From contig JAJFGA010000042.1 in the NCBI GenBank assembly GCA_021776375.1, forward strand, positions 52,327 through 116,326: a stretch of 64,000 bases of DNA, given 5' to 3'. The notes under the pieces are model-generated. The model ran no database searches. It had not been told where the DNA came from and saw only the letters and a list, made by a program, of their open reading frames with translations. Within the stretch, counting starts at the first letter, position 1, and each line of letters starts with the position of its first letter. The stretch is from Hyphococcus sp. (GTDB lineage Bacteria > Pseudomonadota > Alphaproteobacteria > Caulobacterales > Parvularculaceae). A program made the translations under genes and the position numbers. Shown in pieces: positions 15,910-25,047 of the stretch.

Positions 15910-17355
15910 CTAAACCGCCACCGCCGCAGCCGCTGCGCGATCACGAAAGAGGCCGATATCATCACTATCGAGCAAGGGCGCGGCGAGGTTAAGAATTTGC
16001 TCCAGCATGCGCCGGGCGGCTTTGCGTTCATCACCTTCTGCGGCGCGAATTTCAACGATTAGATCCTTGGCGAAGATGGCGCACTTGTCGCGGGCTTCCT
16101 CAGTGATCAGCGATGAAAAATCGGGCTCGGCGCCAAGCCGCGCGGCAAGGCTCGGCGCAGCGCTGATCAACGCCGCCGCATCCGCCGCCTGCCCGACAAG
16201 CGCGGGGCTAAGCGCATGGGCAATGTCCGGGCGCTGCGACATTAACTGGCTGGAGCCGCCCCCCTGACGCACCGGCATCGCCGCGCGCAGCGCCGCCAGC
16301 GCCTGCTCAACAAAGCGGTCAAAGGCTTCACCGGCGACATCGCGGCTGGCTTCGACCCGGTTCAGAAAAACATTATCGCCAATTTTTTTCGCCTGGCTCG
16401 CAAGACCATCGGCATAGTCGGCAAAATACGTTACCCGCAACCGCGCGGTCTCAGCGTCCAGTGCGCCGGCGCCATCGCGCTCGAGCGCGCGGGCGAGCGA
16501 TTCAAATTCTTCAAACAACGTCTCCGGCAACTCCGCAGCCGCATCGCGAGCGGCGTCAAGGCGCTCATCGGCGCTGCCGGCGAGATGATAATATACGCCA
16601 AGCGCACGCCATGGTTTTTCCAGTCGCCCAATCAGCGCAAGAAGAATATAGGCGCCGAGCGCGTTGGATTGATCGTGAGCAGATAAAAATAGCGATCGTA
16701 TCTCATAAAGCTGTTCTTCGGTGAGCGAAGGCGCAGCATTTGGTATTAGCGCTTGCAGCTGGTGGAGAAAATCTACGCCGGTCAGGAGGGTGCGCAGTTC
16801 TTCCATGTCATTGAAAACCGCTTCATCCCCAAGCGCCTCGACCACCCGCGCATGCACGGCGGCGTTGGTTTTCGCCTCTTCGCAGATCCGCCCGAAACCG
16901 GCCTCGGCGGCGATAAACAAGGCGCGCTCCAAAGCCTCCGCATCAGCGTCATCGCGGATTGCATCATCAAGCGCGGCGGCGGCGAAGGCGGCGTCGGTGA
17001 GCGCCTTTTCGGTCATCATCAAGCGCCAGATCGGCTCCAGCGAGCCCCTCGCAATCCGTGCACGGCGTTTGTTATCGTCGCGCGCGCCGATGAAGAAATC
17101 TTCAAATGGGGAGAAGAAAATCCGCTTGGCGTCATATTTTCGTGTCAGCGGTGGCGCGCCGCGCGCGAGAAGCTGCGTACGCAGATTATCGAGCAGCATA
17201 TCATGAGGGAAGCCTGATTTGCCGTTGACCGCGCCAGCAATGCGCTTGTCCGCGCGGTCAGCCTCCAGCCCCGCAAACAGTTTCAGCGCCGCCGCATTGG
17301 AAAGGCTTCCCAAAAACGCCGTCAGCTGTTGTTTTTTCTGCGCCGAAATCGTCAT
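15910..17355 (-). CDS. Conserved-looking hypothetical protein, 481 aa
   Basis: I do not recognise the family. The protein is largely alpha-helical and rich in Ala, Glu, Asp and Arg; no signal peptide or membrane helix is visible and only one or two cysteines occur. A central stretch (about residues 205-270: LTEEQLYEIRSLFLSAHD and LIGRLEKPWRALGVYYHLAG) looks like a helical repeat. Codon use matches the neighbours and the frame is intact over nearly 1.5 kb, so it is a real gene. It lies between the hydrolase-OsmC gene and the DnaJ-like gene on the same strand but with a palindrome on one side. Confidence 0.75.
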   Translation of the reverse strand: MTISAQKKQQLTAFLGSLSNAAALKLFAGLEADRADKRIAGAVNGKSGFPHDMLLDNLRTQLLARGAPPLTRKYDAKRIFFSPFEDFFIGARDDNKRRARIARGSLEPIWRLMMTEKALTDAAFAAAALDDAIRDDADAEALERALFIAAEAGFGRICEEAKTNAAVHARVVEALGDEAVFNDMEELRTLLTGVDFLHQLQALIPNAAPSLTEEQLYEIRSLFLSAHDQSNALGAYILLALIGRLEKPWRALGVYYHLAGSADERLDAARDAAAELPETLFEEFESLARALERDGAGALDAETARLRVTYFADYADGLASQAKKIGDNVFLNRVEASRDVAGEAFDRFVEQALAALRAAMPVRQGGGSSQLMSQRPDIAHALSPALVGQAADAAALISAAPSLAARLGAEPDFSSLITEEARDKCAIFAKDLIVEIRAAEGDERKAARRMLEQILNLAAPLLDSDDIGLFRDRAAAAAVAV

Positions 17356-17457
17356 GCCCGCGCCTTAAAATCTATCGCCCGTATCTAAATCAGCCACGCG
17401 TTAAACGCCAGCAAAAGATCGCGCCACGTAATCTGTGCGCCTTCACGCGCCTACTTT

Positions 17458-18387
17458 TTATTCCGCGCCTTCGCGCACGCGCGCATCAGCGCCCTTCCAC
17501 TGCTTGACGAATTCCTCAAGCTCCTTGTCGCCGCCTTCGGGCAGGACAATTTTGAGCGTTACATATTGATCACCCGGCGCCGCCTTCTTGCCTCTCGCAA
17601 CGCCGCGCCCGCGCAGCCGCAACACCGCACCGGAGCTTGAATTTTTCGGCGCCGTCACGCTGACCTCGCCGGAAATTGTCGGCACAGTAATCTTGCCGCC
17701 AAGCACCGCTTCTTTCAACGTAATCGACGCCTCGACATAAATGTCGGCGCCTTTGCGCTCGAAGGTCGGGTGCGGTTTGACTTTAACTTCGACATAAACA
17801 TCGCCGGCGCCGCCCGGGCCTTTCTCACCCTGGCCCTTCAGGCGCAATGTCTGGCCATCATCCAGACCCGGTGGAATGGCGATGTCGAGGGTGCGCCCGT
17901 CGGGCATGGTGACGCGCTTTTTGGCGCCCGTCACGGCATCCAGAAAATCAACGTCGAGACGATAGCGCACATCGCGCCCGCGTTGCGGCCGGGGCGGTCT
18001 TTGCGCGGCGCGCCGGGCGCCGAACAGGTCGGAGAAGATGTCGCTCAAATCCTCAAACGAGCCGCCCTGCTCCGGTCCGGGCCCGCGACCCGGACCCCGG
18101 GCGCCGGCGGGACCGCCAGGACCGCCCCGGCCCGCATATTGAGCAAACGGGCTGACCCGCTCGCGGCCTTCTTCGTCAATTTCGCCGCGGTCAAATTTTT
18201 TGCGCCGGTCCGAATCGCCGACAATATCGAAGGCGGCGGAGATTTCTTTAAACTTTTCTTCCGAGGCCTTGTCGTCAGGATTGCGGTCCGGGTGGTATTT
18301 TTTAGCGAACTTACGGAACGCGGCGCGAATCTCCGAATCGCTGGCCGACGGCGCAAGGCCCAATACTGCGTAAGGATTTCTCGCCAA
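17458..18387 (-). CDS. DnaJ-like J-domain protein without zinc fingers (CbpA type)
   Basis: A co-chaperone that stimulates Hsp70. The J-domain occupies residues 1-70 with HPD at 32-34, followed by a Gly/Pro-rich linker (about 80-125) and the two beta-sandwich C-terminal substrate-binding domains (YRLDVDFLDAVTGAKKRV, LKEAVLGGKITVPT). The CxxCxGxG zinc repeats of true DnaJ are absent, which places it with CbpA-type proteins. A perfect CtrA-type box lies 21 bp upstream of the start (18408-18422), hinting at cell-cycle control. Confidence 0.9.
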   Translation of the reverse strand: MARNPYAVLGLAPSASDSEIRAAFRKFAKKYHPDRNPDDKASEEKFKEISAAFDIVGDSDRRKKFDRGEIDEEGRERVSPFAQYAGRGGPGGPAGARGPGRGPGPEQGGSFEDLSDIFSDLFGARRAAQRPPRPQRGRDVRYRLDVDFLDAVTGAKKRVTMPDGRTLDIAIPPGLDDGQTLRLKGQGEKGPGGAGDVYVEVKVKPHPTFERKGADIYVEASITLKEAVLGGKITVPTISGEVSVTAPKNSSSGAVLRLRGRGVARGKKAAPGDQYVTLKIVLPEGGDKELEEFVKQWKGADARVREGAE

Positions 18388-18407
18388 AACTGTTCTCTTC
18401 GTTCAAA

Positions 18408-18422
18408 TTAACGCATCGTTAA
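18408..18422. promoter_or_regulatory. Candidate CtrA binding box
   Basis: The sequence TTAA-CGCATCG-TTAA matches the alphaproteobacterial CtrA consensus TTAA-N7-TTAA exactly. It sits immediately upstream of the DnaJ-like gene that reads leftwards from 18387. A single perfect match in 64 kb has a moderate chance background, so this is a candidate only. Confidence 0.5.
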
Positions 18423-18720
18423 AGCGCGCCCCGAAAACACCCGCGACGCGCCCACACACAATGAGATAAGCGATTTTCCCCGAAATAGAAGAGTTTACGG
18501 TTAATTTTTGCCGGGAAATTTGGGGGGCGAGGGGCTTGTCGGGCTGACGACGCTCAATCGCCGCCAGCCTGTCTGAATTACCGACGATCGCGAACAAACC
18601 GGCCATCAGCTTATAGTAATCCGGAATGCAGACACGACGGATGTCGTCAGATGGGTATGAAACAAAGTCAAGAAAAGACAAAACGCATAACCTTCTGACT
18701 AGCGAAAGTTAAAACTACCT

Positions 18721-19059
18721 ATGAAAGAATCGCCGATTGAAAAAGACGTCGAACCAAACCCTCTGCGTGAAAAGATCGGCCTGTTTATTTTGGTCGTCGC
18801 CATTCTCCTAGCTGGCTTTTCGGGAACCGGCAGCTTTGTCTCCAATGCAACAGTCACGCTGTCGAAACTCATCATCGCGGTCAGCGTCTTCGTTCTGGTC
18901 TACGGAATGGTTCCACAGCGCTTACAAAAAAGCATGCGGGACGCCGGGCGGCTTGGGTTGGTCGCCTATTGGATGGGTGTCCTCGCACTGATTATGGCTT
19001 CGGTGTGGATTGGCGACTTTGGGAAAAATATTATCACCAATCTACTTTCTTCAGTATAG
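18721..19059 (+). CDS. Small integral membrane protein, 112 aa, unknown function
   Basis: Not recognised. A polar N-terminus of ~18 residues is followed by three predicted membrane helices: about 19-38 (IGLFILVVAILLAGFSG), 48-64 (LSKLIIAVSVFVLVYGM) and 80-97 (LGLVAYWMGVLALIMASV). The loop between helices 2 and 3 is basic. The gene stands alone in the plus direction between the DnaJ-like gene and the GTA cluster. No clear Shine-Dalgarno is visible, so the start is moderately supported. Confidence 0.5.
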   Translation: MKESPIEKDVEPNPLREKIGLFILVVAILLAGFSGTGSFVSNATVTLSKLIIAVSVFVLVYGMVPQRLQKSMRDAGRLGLVAYWMGVLALIMASVWIGDFGKNIITNLLSSV

Positions 19060-19082
19060 AGAATAGCTAATGTGAACAACAT

Positions 19083-19627
19083 TCAGCTCATTGGGATGGG
19101 TTCGCAACTGTCTGCTTCTTCAATGAGATCAAATAACGCGTCACGCGCATCCTCGGCATTTCTGATAACTGCATCTGCTTGACGAGCAAGAGTCTCCGCT
19201 TCTTGAAAATCATCTATGGCATCGAGTGCGTCCTTCGCCGCTGCGACAGCGGCGATCGCCGGAACCAAATTTTGCACATCGCGGCGCGTTATCCGCCCTT
19301 TTCGTAAGCGCGCGACCAGGCGGGCCACCCTGCCAAGCACCCAAGCGGTCCTGCTATAGCGATGAGCGCCTCAACTGCAGCGGCTATTACTTTTCGACGC
19401 GCCTCCCGCTCCAACGACTCAGAGCGCCTTTTCAGCTCTTCTGAACGACGTGCAACGTCCGATAATTTACTTTTTTCGAGTTCGATTCGTATCTCAATCT
19501 CTGCGCAACTACGCTTGAGCTCCAAATCAGGCGCCCTACGATACGCCGCCGTAGCTTTTCGGACGGCGCCCGTAAGTGTGGCAGATGTGAATTCATTACT
19601 ATTTACGATTTTTCGTCTCCATTTCAG
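19083..19627 (-). pseudogene. Probable frameshifted gene for a helical coiled-coil protein
   Basis: Two reading frames on the minus strand overlap at 19289-19340 and look like one protein split by a frameshift. Upstream, a frame open from about 19633 encodes a charged coiled coil (ELEKSKLSDVARRSEELKRR) ending in a hydrophobic stretch. Downstream, a second frame runs to 19083 with alanine-rich helices (VPAIAAVAAAKDALDAIDD). The upstream part has no ATG or obvious ribosome site. It may also be two overlapping small genes. Family unknown. Confidence 0.35.
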
Positions 19628-19653
19628 AATTTTTTATTCATGAGCGCGGCGAC

Positions 19654-22600
19654 CTAGCTAATCCCCACCCCCGCCTTCGCCTCCACCCCATCCCCGACCG
19701 CATCAGACGCCTGCGCCACGGCAAACGTAAGCGTCGCGCCTGGGCCGCCGCCTCCGAAATCTGCTGTGATGTCGGCGGCGGCGTATAGGGTGTCCGGCGT
19801 TGTTGTCTGGATCACGCGCATTTCCACGCCGGCGTTGAAAATTTTTACCGTGTAGCGCTCGAAGGCCTCGCCTAATGGAACTTCGCCTTCCCAACTATCA
19901 CCACCGGTTCTTGTGCGTCTTATCCAGGTGAGGCGAATGTCTGCGCCTTCGCGCGTCGCACGCAGATGCGCCGGCGCCAATGGCATAAGCCCGCGCGCAT
20001 TCATGGCTAGGTTTTTTGTCGTAAAATTGACCGTATCGGGAATATCTTGCCCCGGTCCCGCCTGCCAGTCATAAGAAATACCGCGCTGGTTGAGCGAGAA
20101 ATCGATTTGCGTCACCGCCGGGGTTAAGAGAACAAAACGCGCGCCAACAATGGCGCCGGCTTGCGCCTCAACTTCGCTCCCCGCCTGACCGCGCAACAGA
20201 CCGCTTAAAAGCCAACTGCCGTCGCCCTGCAACACCGCATCGCGAAACTGCGCAACTTCCCAACCGCCACCGGCGCTCTCGACCGCGAACAGGTTGGCGC
20301 CGGAAAAAACCTCCTCCTCCGCGCGCGAGGCCAAGACGCCGAAGGACAGCTTGACGCTCACTGCGCCATTCATCCAGCGCCCGGAGGCGGCGGGCGCCAG
20401 CGCGCTAACCAGCCGACCAAGCACAGCACGCGCCGGCGCTGAACCCGCCAGCGCCGGTGCGCCGACGCTTTCGCCAACCGCGCGATAAAGCGCGACGCCG
20501 CCGGACCAGGGGTCCGCAAACGCCGCAAGCCACGGCGCCGCCGCATCGTCGCCTTCGCGCAAGTGCGGCAGGTCCATCAACGCCCAGAGCGGGCTGGCGA
20601 ACACCTGTATCGGCGCCGGCGGGGCAAACACCGCCGGGCCGACAGGCGCTTCGTACACAGATGGCGAGACCCGTACGAGATCGGCGCGGCGCTCGGTCCC
20701 ATCGTCAATTTCAGTAATGCGATAGCGGCGCTGCGTCCCCAAATCATTCAAAATGACAGCGTCGCCGGGCTCCAACTCAAGCGCCGAGGGCGGCAGCGAA
20801 AACGACAACGTCTCACGCATCACCCAGGCGTCGGCTAGGATCGAACGCGCGCGCGCTTCCGCTTCCGCCGGGGCCAGAACCGCGGCAATCTCCGCGCCAA
20901 TCTCGCGCGTTGGGGCGGCGCCCGGATCGCGCGCCTCAACCACTGCGGGGGCGAAATCTTCCTGCTCGTCGATAAAGCCGAGCCGGAAGGCGGCGGGAAG
21001 GTCAAGCGCCTGCCCCAGCGAAAGGGTGAACGCGCCGGATTTGCGCGCCGCCAGAGCGCTCGCATCCATCGTTAGAACCGGTGCATCGCTGCGCGGTTGA
21101 AAGCGGATGATATCGCCCGCTTCGACCATGTCGAACTGGAAGACATCCGCCAGCGGATCAATCATCTCGCGCGCACTCATGGGCCGGTCGATGACATAGC
21201 CGGTCAGAACGCCTTCGAGCCGGCCGGTCTCAACCGCCGCAAAGCCCGCCTCCGCGCCGAGTGCGGCGACCAGAAGGTCGAGCGGCGCGCGGCCGAGCCG
21301 GCCGTTCAGCCAATGGCCCTTCTCCCAATTCGCCGCATCGCCCCAAACATCGGAGCGCGCCGGAAAATCTGGAAAGGGCCGCGCATCATAGGCCCAGATA
21401 TAGCGCCGATCCGCCTCGACCATGGGGCCGGCATAAACATTTGACGTCGGATTGTTCTCCGCATCGCTCCAGAACGCGGCGCCCGCCTCCAGGACCCGGC
21501 GCTGGGCCAAATCATCGCGCGCGCCAGTGGAATAATAAGGCAACGCGCTCTCGGTGCTTTTCGGATCGACAAACACATTGGGTTGGTTCGCGCCCTTATC
21601 GACAGCTGGGGCGCCGGTCTCGGTAAAGACGATTGTCTTCGATTGCGGAACCCACGATGTTGGACTTATCGCACGCACGCCGCCGGGGCGATTGTAATGC
21701 GCATTCGACCACCAGCTCGCGAGGTCCTTAAAGCGAAACACCCAGGGCTCATTATAGGTCGTATCGGTGATTGGCGTTCTGATTTGCCCATCGCGGTCAG
21801 CGATGGATGCATAAAACCAGTCAAAACCCTCGCCGCCATTGATATTGGATTTTAAGTAATCAACATCATACTGACTATTGGCGCCGGCCAGCGCATCAAG
21901 ATGGCCAAACCCGTCACGCCAGTCCGCCAGCGGCATATAATTATCGATCCCGATAAAATCTATGTTCGGATCGCTCCATAGGTCATCCAAATGAAAGTAG
22001 ACATCATTGGTTCCGTCCGCTGGCTGATGGCCGAAATATTCTGACCAGTCGGCGGCGTAGGAGATTTCCGTGGTTGATCCGAGGACGGCGCGCACTTCCG
22101 CAGCGAGGCTTTTCAAGGCCGCGATAGCGGGGAAATTATTACCGCCGTCGCGGGTTGTCGTTAGCCCGCGCAGCTCTGAGCCGAGGAGGAAGCGGTCAAC
22201 GCCGCCGGCGAGAAAGCAAAGATGTGCATAATGCAAAATCATCCGCCGCAAGCCCCATTCGGCCGGCCCGGAATAAACCACCTCGCCGGCGTTAAACGAG
22301 AAGTCGCTGGCGCTGGCGGTTCCGAAAAATGCGGCGATGTCGGTTGCGGCCGCAGCGGTTTTATCATTACCGCCAGCGTCGATGCGACCGCGCCACGGGA
22401 ACCCGGCAGCGTCGATTAGAATGAACGGGTGAAACATCACCTTCAGCCCGCGCGCGTTTAACGCCGCGATCGCCTCAATGACGCTTTGGTCTGACGGCGT
22501 GCCGCCAAAGGCCGGGGCGCCCTCATATAAGGAGACCAGCCGCGCATTGCTGCGGTTTTCGCCAGCGACCTTCCAGTCATAAGGCGCCGTTGTTTTCGTC

Positions 22601-23520
22601 GCCGTTTCAACGCCGGGCCTGAGCGTCACCGAACCGGCGTTCAAGCTGTCGCCGAACCATGACACCACCAGCGAGACCGCGGCAAGGTTTGGCGCGGTCT
22701 GCGTCAGCGCATCGAGCGAGGCGGTGAAGTCGGCAGCGCCGGAAACATTGTGGATGTTTTCAGAGATCGTCACGCCTTCATCGAGTGTGCGCGTGACGCC
22801 AGTAGTCCCGTAGACGAATTCCCCCGAGCCGGGGATCATCGAGACCGCCGAGAGACGATTTTCCAGCGTGTCGGGGTCCGTATCTGCGAGATTTTTTTCA
22901 ATCTCGAAGGACAGTTGTGGAATGCGATTGCCGAAATCTTTCAGCGGTAAATCTTCAAACACGATATAGGCGAGCCCGCGGAAAGCCGGCGCCGCGCCGC
23001 CGCCCTCAACCGCCTCAATCAGCCCGTCGGGGTTTTGCGTCTCGGTCCCGTTATAGATGCGGACATTATGCGTCGACAGATCCAGCGGCTTGCCGTCAGC
23101 CCAGACCCGGCCGATGCGCGAAATTTCGCCCTCGCACAGCCCGACCGCAAAAGAAATTGAGTATAAAAATTCCGTAAACGTAGTTTTCGCCGCCGGGCGC
23201 CCGCCCTTGCCGCCGGAAGTCTCGACCGTTTCCGATGTGGTTTCTTTAAAATTCGCCGCCCAGATCAACTGCCCGGCGATGCGCGCGCGGCCAAAGACGC
23301 GCAAAACCGGCGCACCCTCCTGGCTTGCCTGAACCTGGAAGCTCTCCAGCCGCGGGCCCTCCACTTTGCGTTTGGCGGGGCCGAAAATAAGCCGGTCAAC
23401 ATAACCGGCCGCAAAGGACGCCGCCGTGGTCGCGGCTGTGCGCGCAATAAACGCGCCGATGCCGGCTCTGGAAACCGTGGCGGCCGCGCCCGAGGCGACG
23501 GTGAGGAAGAGTTGGGCCAT
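19654..23520 (-). CDS. GTA baseplate multidomain protein ('megatron', RcGTA g15 homologue)
   Basis: The largest tail-tip protein (1288 aa), forming the hub and host-contact part of the GTA baseplate. The N-terminus (1-60) is hydrophobic and Ala-rich. The middle holds a glycoside-hydrolase-like TIM barrel (about 330-720), with blocks such as LKVMFHPFILIDAAG, NIDFIGIDNYMPLADWRDG and TIVFTETGAPAVDKGANQ. The C-terminal ~450 residues are phage-tail beta domains. This domain order matches the family described from the RcGTA particle structure. It is the last gene of the cluster; the next gene upstream is the tail peptidase, with an intergenic palindrome between. Confidence 0.92.
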   Translation of the reverse strand: MAQLFLTVASGAAATVSRAGIGAFIARTAATTAASFAAGYVDRLIFGPAKRKVEGPRLESFQVQASQEGAPVLRVFGRARIAGQLIWAANFKETTSETVETSGGKGGRPAAKTTFTEFLYSISFAVGLCEGEISRIGRVWADGKPLDLSTHNVRIYNGTETQNPDGLIEAVEGGGAAPAFRGLAYIVFEDLPLKDFGNRIPQLSFEIEKNLADTDPDTLENRLSAVSMIPGSGEFVYGTTGVTRTLDEGVTISENIHNVSGAADFTASLDALTQTAPNLAAVSLVVSWFGDSLNAGSVTLRPGVETATKTTAPYDWKVAGENRSNARLVSLYEGAPAFGGTPSDQSVIEAIAALNARGLKVMFHPFILIDAAGFPWRGRIDAGGNDKTAAAATDIAAFFGTASASDFSFNAGEVVYSGPAEWGLRRMILHYAHLCFLAGGVDRFLLGSELRGLTTTRDGGNNFPAIAALKSLAAEVRAVLGSTTEISYAADWSEYFGHQPADGTNDVYFHLDDLWSDPNIDFIGIDNYMPLADWRDGFGHLDALAGANSQYDVDYLKSNINGGEGFDWFYASIADRDGQIRTPITDTTYNEPWVFRFKDLASWWSNAHYNRPGGVRAISPTSWVPQSKTIVFTETGAPAVDKGANQPNVFVDPKSTESALPYYSTGARDDLAQRRVLEAGAAFWSDAENNPTSNVYAGPMVEADRRYIWAYDARPFPDFPARSDVWGDAANWEKGHWLNGRLGRAPLDLLVAALGAEAGFAAVETGRLEGVLTGYVIDRPMSAREMIDPLADVFQFDMVEAGDIIRFQPRSDAPVLTMDASALAARKSGAFTLSLGQALDLPAAFRLGFIDEQEDFAPAVVEARDPGAAPTREIGAEIAAVLAPAEAEARARSILADAWVMRETLSFSLPPSALELEPGDAVILNDLGTQRRYRITEIDDGTERRADLVRVSPSVYEAPVGPAVFAPPAPIQVFASPLWALMDLPHLREGDDAAAPWLAAFADPWSGGVALYRAVGESVGAPALAGSAPARAVLGRLVSALAPAASGRWMNGAVSVKLSFGVLASRAEEEVFSGANLFAVESAGGGWEVAQFRDAVLQGDGSWLLSGLLRGQAGSEVEAQAGAIVGARFVLLTPAVTQIDFSLNQRGISYDWQAGPGQDIPDTVNFTTKNLAMNARGLMPLAPAHLRATREGADIRLTWIRRTRTGGDSWEGEVPLGEAFERYTVKIFNAGVEMRVIQTTTPDTLYAAADITADFGGGGPGATLTFAVAQASDAVGDGVEAKAGVGIS

Positions 23521-23540
23521 TATGCATCTGCCTTATCTAT

Positions 23541-23655
23541 CCGCTCATTCCCGCGAAAGCGGGAAACCAGCGGCGCTGTCCTATTCGCGAATGAACCGCT
23601 CACAACTAAGTTAGCCTCATGACGGCTGGATCCCCGCCTGCGCGGGGATGAGCGG
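23541..23655. repeat. Family C intergenic palindrome, copy 1 of 3
   Basis: The arms are CCGCTCATTCCCGCGAAAGC at 23541-23560 and, inverted, GCGGGGATGAGCGG at ~23642-23655, each containing its own small GC-rich hairpin (CCCGCGAAAGCGGG; CCCCGCCTGCGCGGGG). It separates the g15 and g14 genes of the GTA cluster. Related copies are at 29161 and 60129. Confidence 0.75.
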
Positions 23656-23680
23656 TATGTTGGGGTTGCAGAAATATTCA

Positions 23681-24172
23681 TCACTCCGTCCCCGGAAAGA
23701 TGAACACGCCAGCCAGGCGCACGCGCCACCAGCGGTTGAGCCAGCTTTGCGTCACCTGGCGCCCGGCATAAGCATGGATGAACTGGTCCGGCCCGGAGGC
23801 GAGACCGCAATGTTTGGCCGGACCGTCAGCGGTAACGCGGAACACCAAAACATCGCCGGGCTCAAAGGCTGGCGTTTTCTTATCCGCAATCCGTGCGCGC
23901 CGGACCATGTGACGCCCGGCAGCCGATAACAGCGCTTCCTCGCCGTCGCCGGCTTTCCAGTGACGCTCGTTCCAGTCCGGCGTATAGGCCGGCGGCGCCT
24001 CCGGCTCGGCGCCATAGATCTCGCGCCACACGCCGCGAATGAGCCCGAGGCAATCAGAGCCCGCGCCCTTGGCGCTCGCCTGATGCACATAGGGCGTGCC
24101 AATCCATGAGCGCGCCGCATCGATAATCTGTATACGCGAGATGGTGGAGGAGAAGGTTGGGATATTGCTCAT
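23681..24172 (-). CDS. GTA NlpC/P60-type cell-wall peptidase (g14 homologue)
   Basis: A 163-residue tail-tip peptidase that likely cuts peptide crosslinks in peptidoglycan during DNA delivery. It shows the NlpC/P60 catalytic Cys41 in GSDCLGLIRG and the His121 in AKHCGLASG, plus the entry motif WIGTPYVHQAS typical of the phage subgroup. It overlaps g13 by 4 bp (ATGA), so the two are translationally coupled. Length and position match RcGTA g14. Confidence 0.9.
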   Translation of the reverse strand: MSNIPTFSSTISRIQIIDAARSWIGTPYVHQASAKGAGSDCLGLIRGVWREIYGAEPEAPPAYTPDWNERHWKAGDGEEALLSAAGRHMVRRARIADKKTPAFEPGDVLVFRVTADGPAKHCGLASGPDQFIHAYAGRQVTQSWLNRWWRVRLAGVFIFPGTE

Positions 24173-25047
24173 TTCAGCTTGCCTCCATCATTGTTCTCCG
24201 CACGCAACGGGTAGGAGACCGCGAAGTCATTGCCGGGCATGAGCGGGAATCCGCGAAAGTTTATGGTGTTGGCGAATTTATCGCCGCAGGTCGCAAAGCG
24301 TTTGTCGCAGCCGGCGGTTGCGGCAAACGCGTCGCCAATGGCGATGTCGGCGCCTGCGGGAAGCCATAAGGCGAGTGCACCGCCCTGCCCTTGCGTTTTG
24401 ATATGAACACGCGCGCCAAGATTGGCGCCGCTTGTCCAACTCAGCAATCCGTGCGCAAACCAGCTATCGGCGAAGGCGCCAAAACCGCTGGCGATAAAAC
24501 TTTGGTCGTCGCGCAGAGCGGTCACGGCGCCAGAGGTTTTATACGCCACATCGTTAAGTTCCACGCCGCATTTGGCGTCGCCGAGATTAACGTCACAGAG
24601 CCGCTGATAAACCCGGCCGGTGGTTTGGTCGAGAAAATGCGAAAGCCCGCGCAGCTCCGCGCGAAACGCATCGCCGTCGCGGCGAACCTCGCCGATGACG
24701 GCTTTTTTGAGCAGCAGCCGGGTCTCGGGAGAGGCCCAATTGACGCGGAAGATTTCCACCCCGGCGCCGTCATAGCGCCCCGCCGCCAAATCGTCAGCGC
24801 TAAGAGCGGCGTCCGACAAGGCGCCTTCAATCTCGGCATTGTCCACCGCAAGGTCGGCGGTTGATGTTATGCCCGAGCCGGTCGCCCCGCTGTCGGGGAG
24901 GAAACTTGTCCCGTCAAAGGCGAGCGCGCGGTCATGATCGGTAAAGCCCAGCACCGCGCCATCTGCCCGCGTGATGCGCCAGCAAGTGGCCAGCGTGGTG
25001 GCGCCGCTGGCGAGGAGGGTTTTCAAATTCGGGTCAAGCGCGCGCAT
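24169..25047 (-). CDS. GTA tail-tip hub protein, DUF2163 (g13 homologue)
   Basis: 292 aa. The N-terminal part (TTLATCWRITRADGAVLGFTDHD, here quoted only in its key words: Cys-Trp-Arg...Gly-Phe-Thr-Asp-His-Asp) is the DUF2163 signature, and the C-terminal third contains the conserved cysteines (LCDVNLGDAKCGVEL, AGCDKRFATCGDKF) of the DUF2163/FAD-BSH pair. In RcGTA this hub protein carries an iron-sulfur cluster bound by four cysteines, and at least four suitable cysteines are visible here. It overlaps g12 and g14 at its ends. Confidence 0.9.
   Translation of the reverse strand: MRALDPNLKTLLASGATTLATCWRITRADGAVLGFTDHDRALAFDGTSFLPDSGATGSGITSTADLAVDNAEIEGALSDAALSADDLAAGRYDGAGVEIFRVNWASPETRLLLKKAVIGEVRRDGDAFRAELRGLSHFLDQTTGRVYQRLCDVNLGDAKCGVELNDVAYKTSGAVTALRDDQSFIASGFGAFADSWFAHGLLSWTSGANLGARVHIKTQGQGGALALWLPAGADIAIGDAFAATAGCDKRFATCGDKFANTINFRGFPLMPGNDFAVSYPLRAENNDGGKLK

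Noticed and set aside
18403..18681. A 92-codon minus-strand frame upstream of the DnaJ-like gene
   Set aside because: No recognised domain, it would cover the CtrA box and the DnaJ promoter region, and codon use is weak. A possible ribosome site (AGAAGG) keeps a small chance open.
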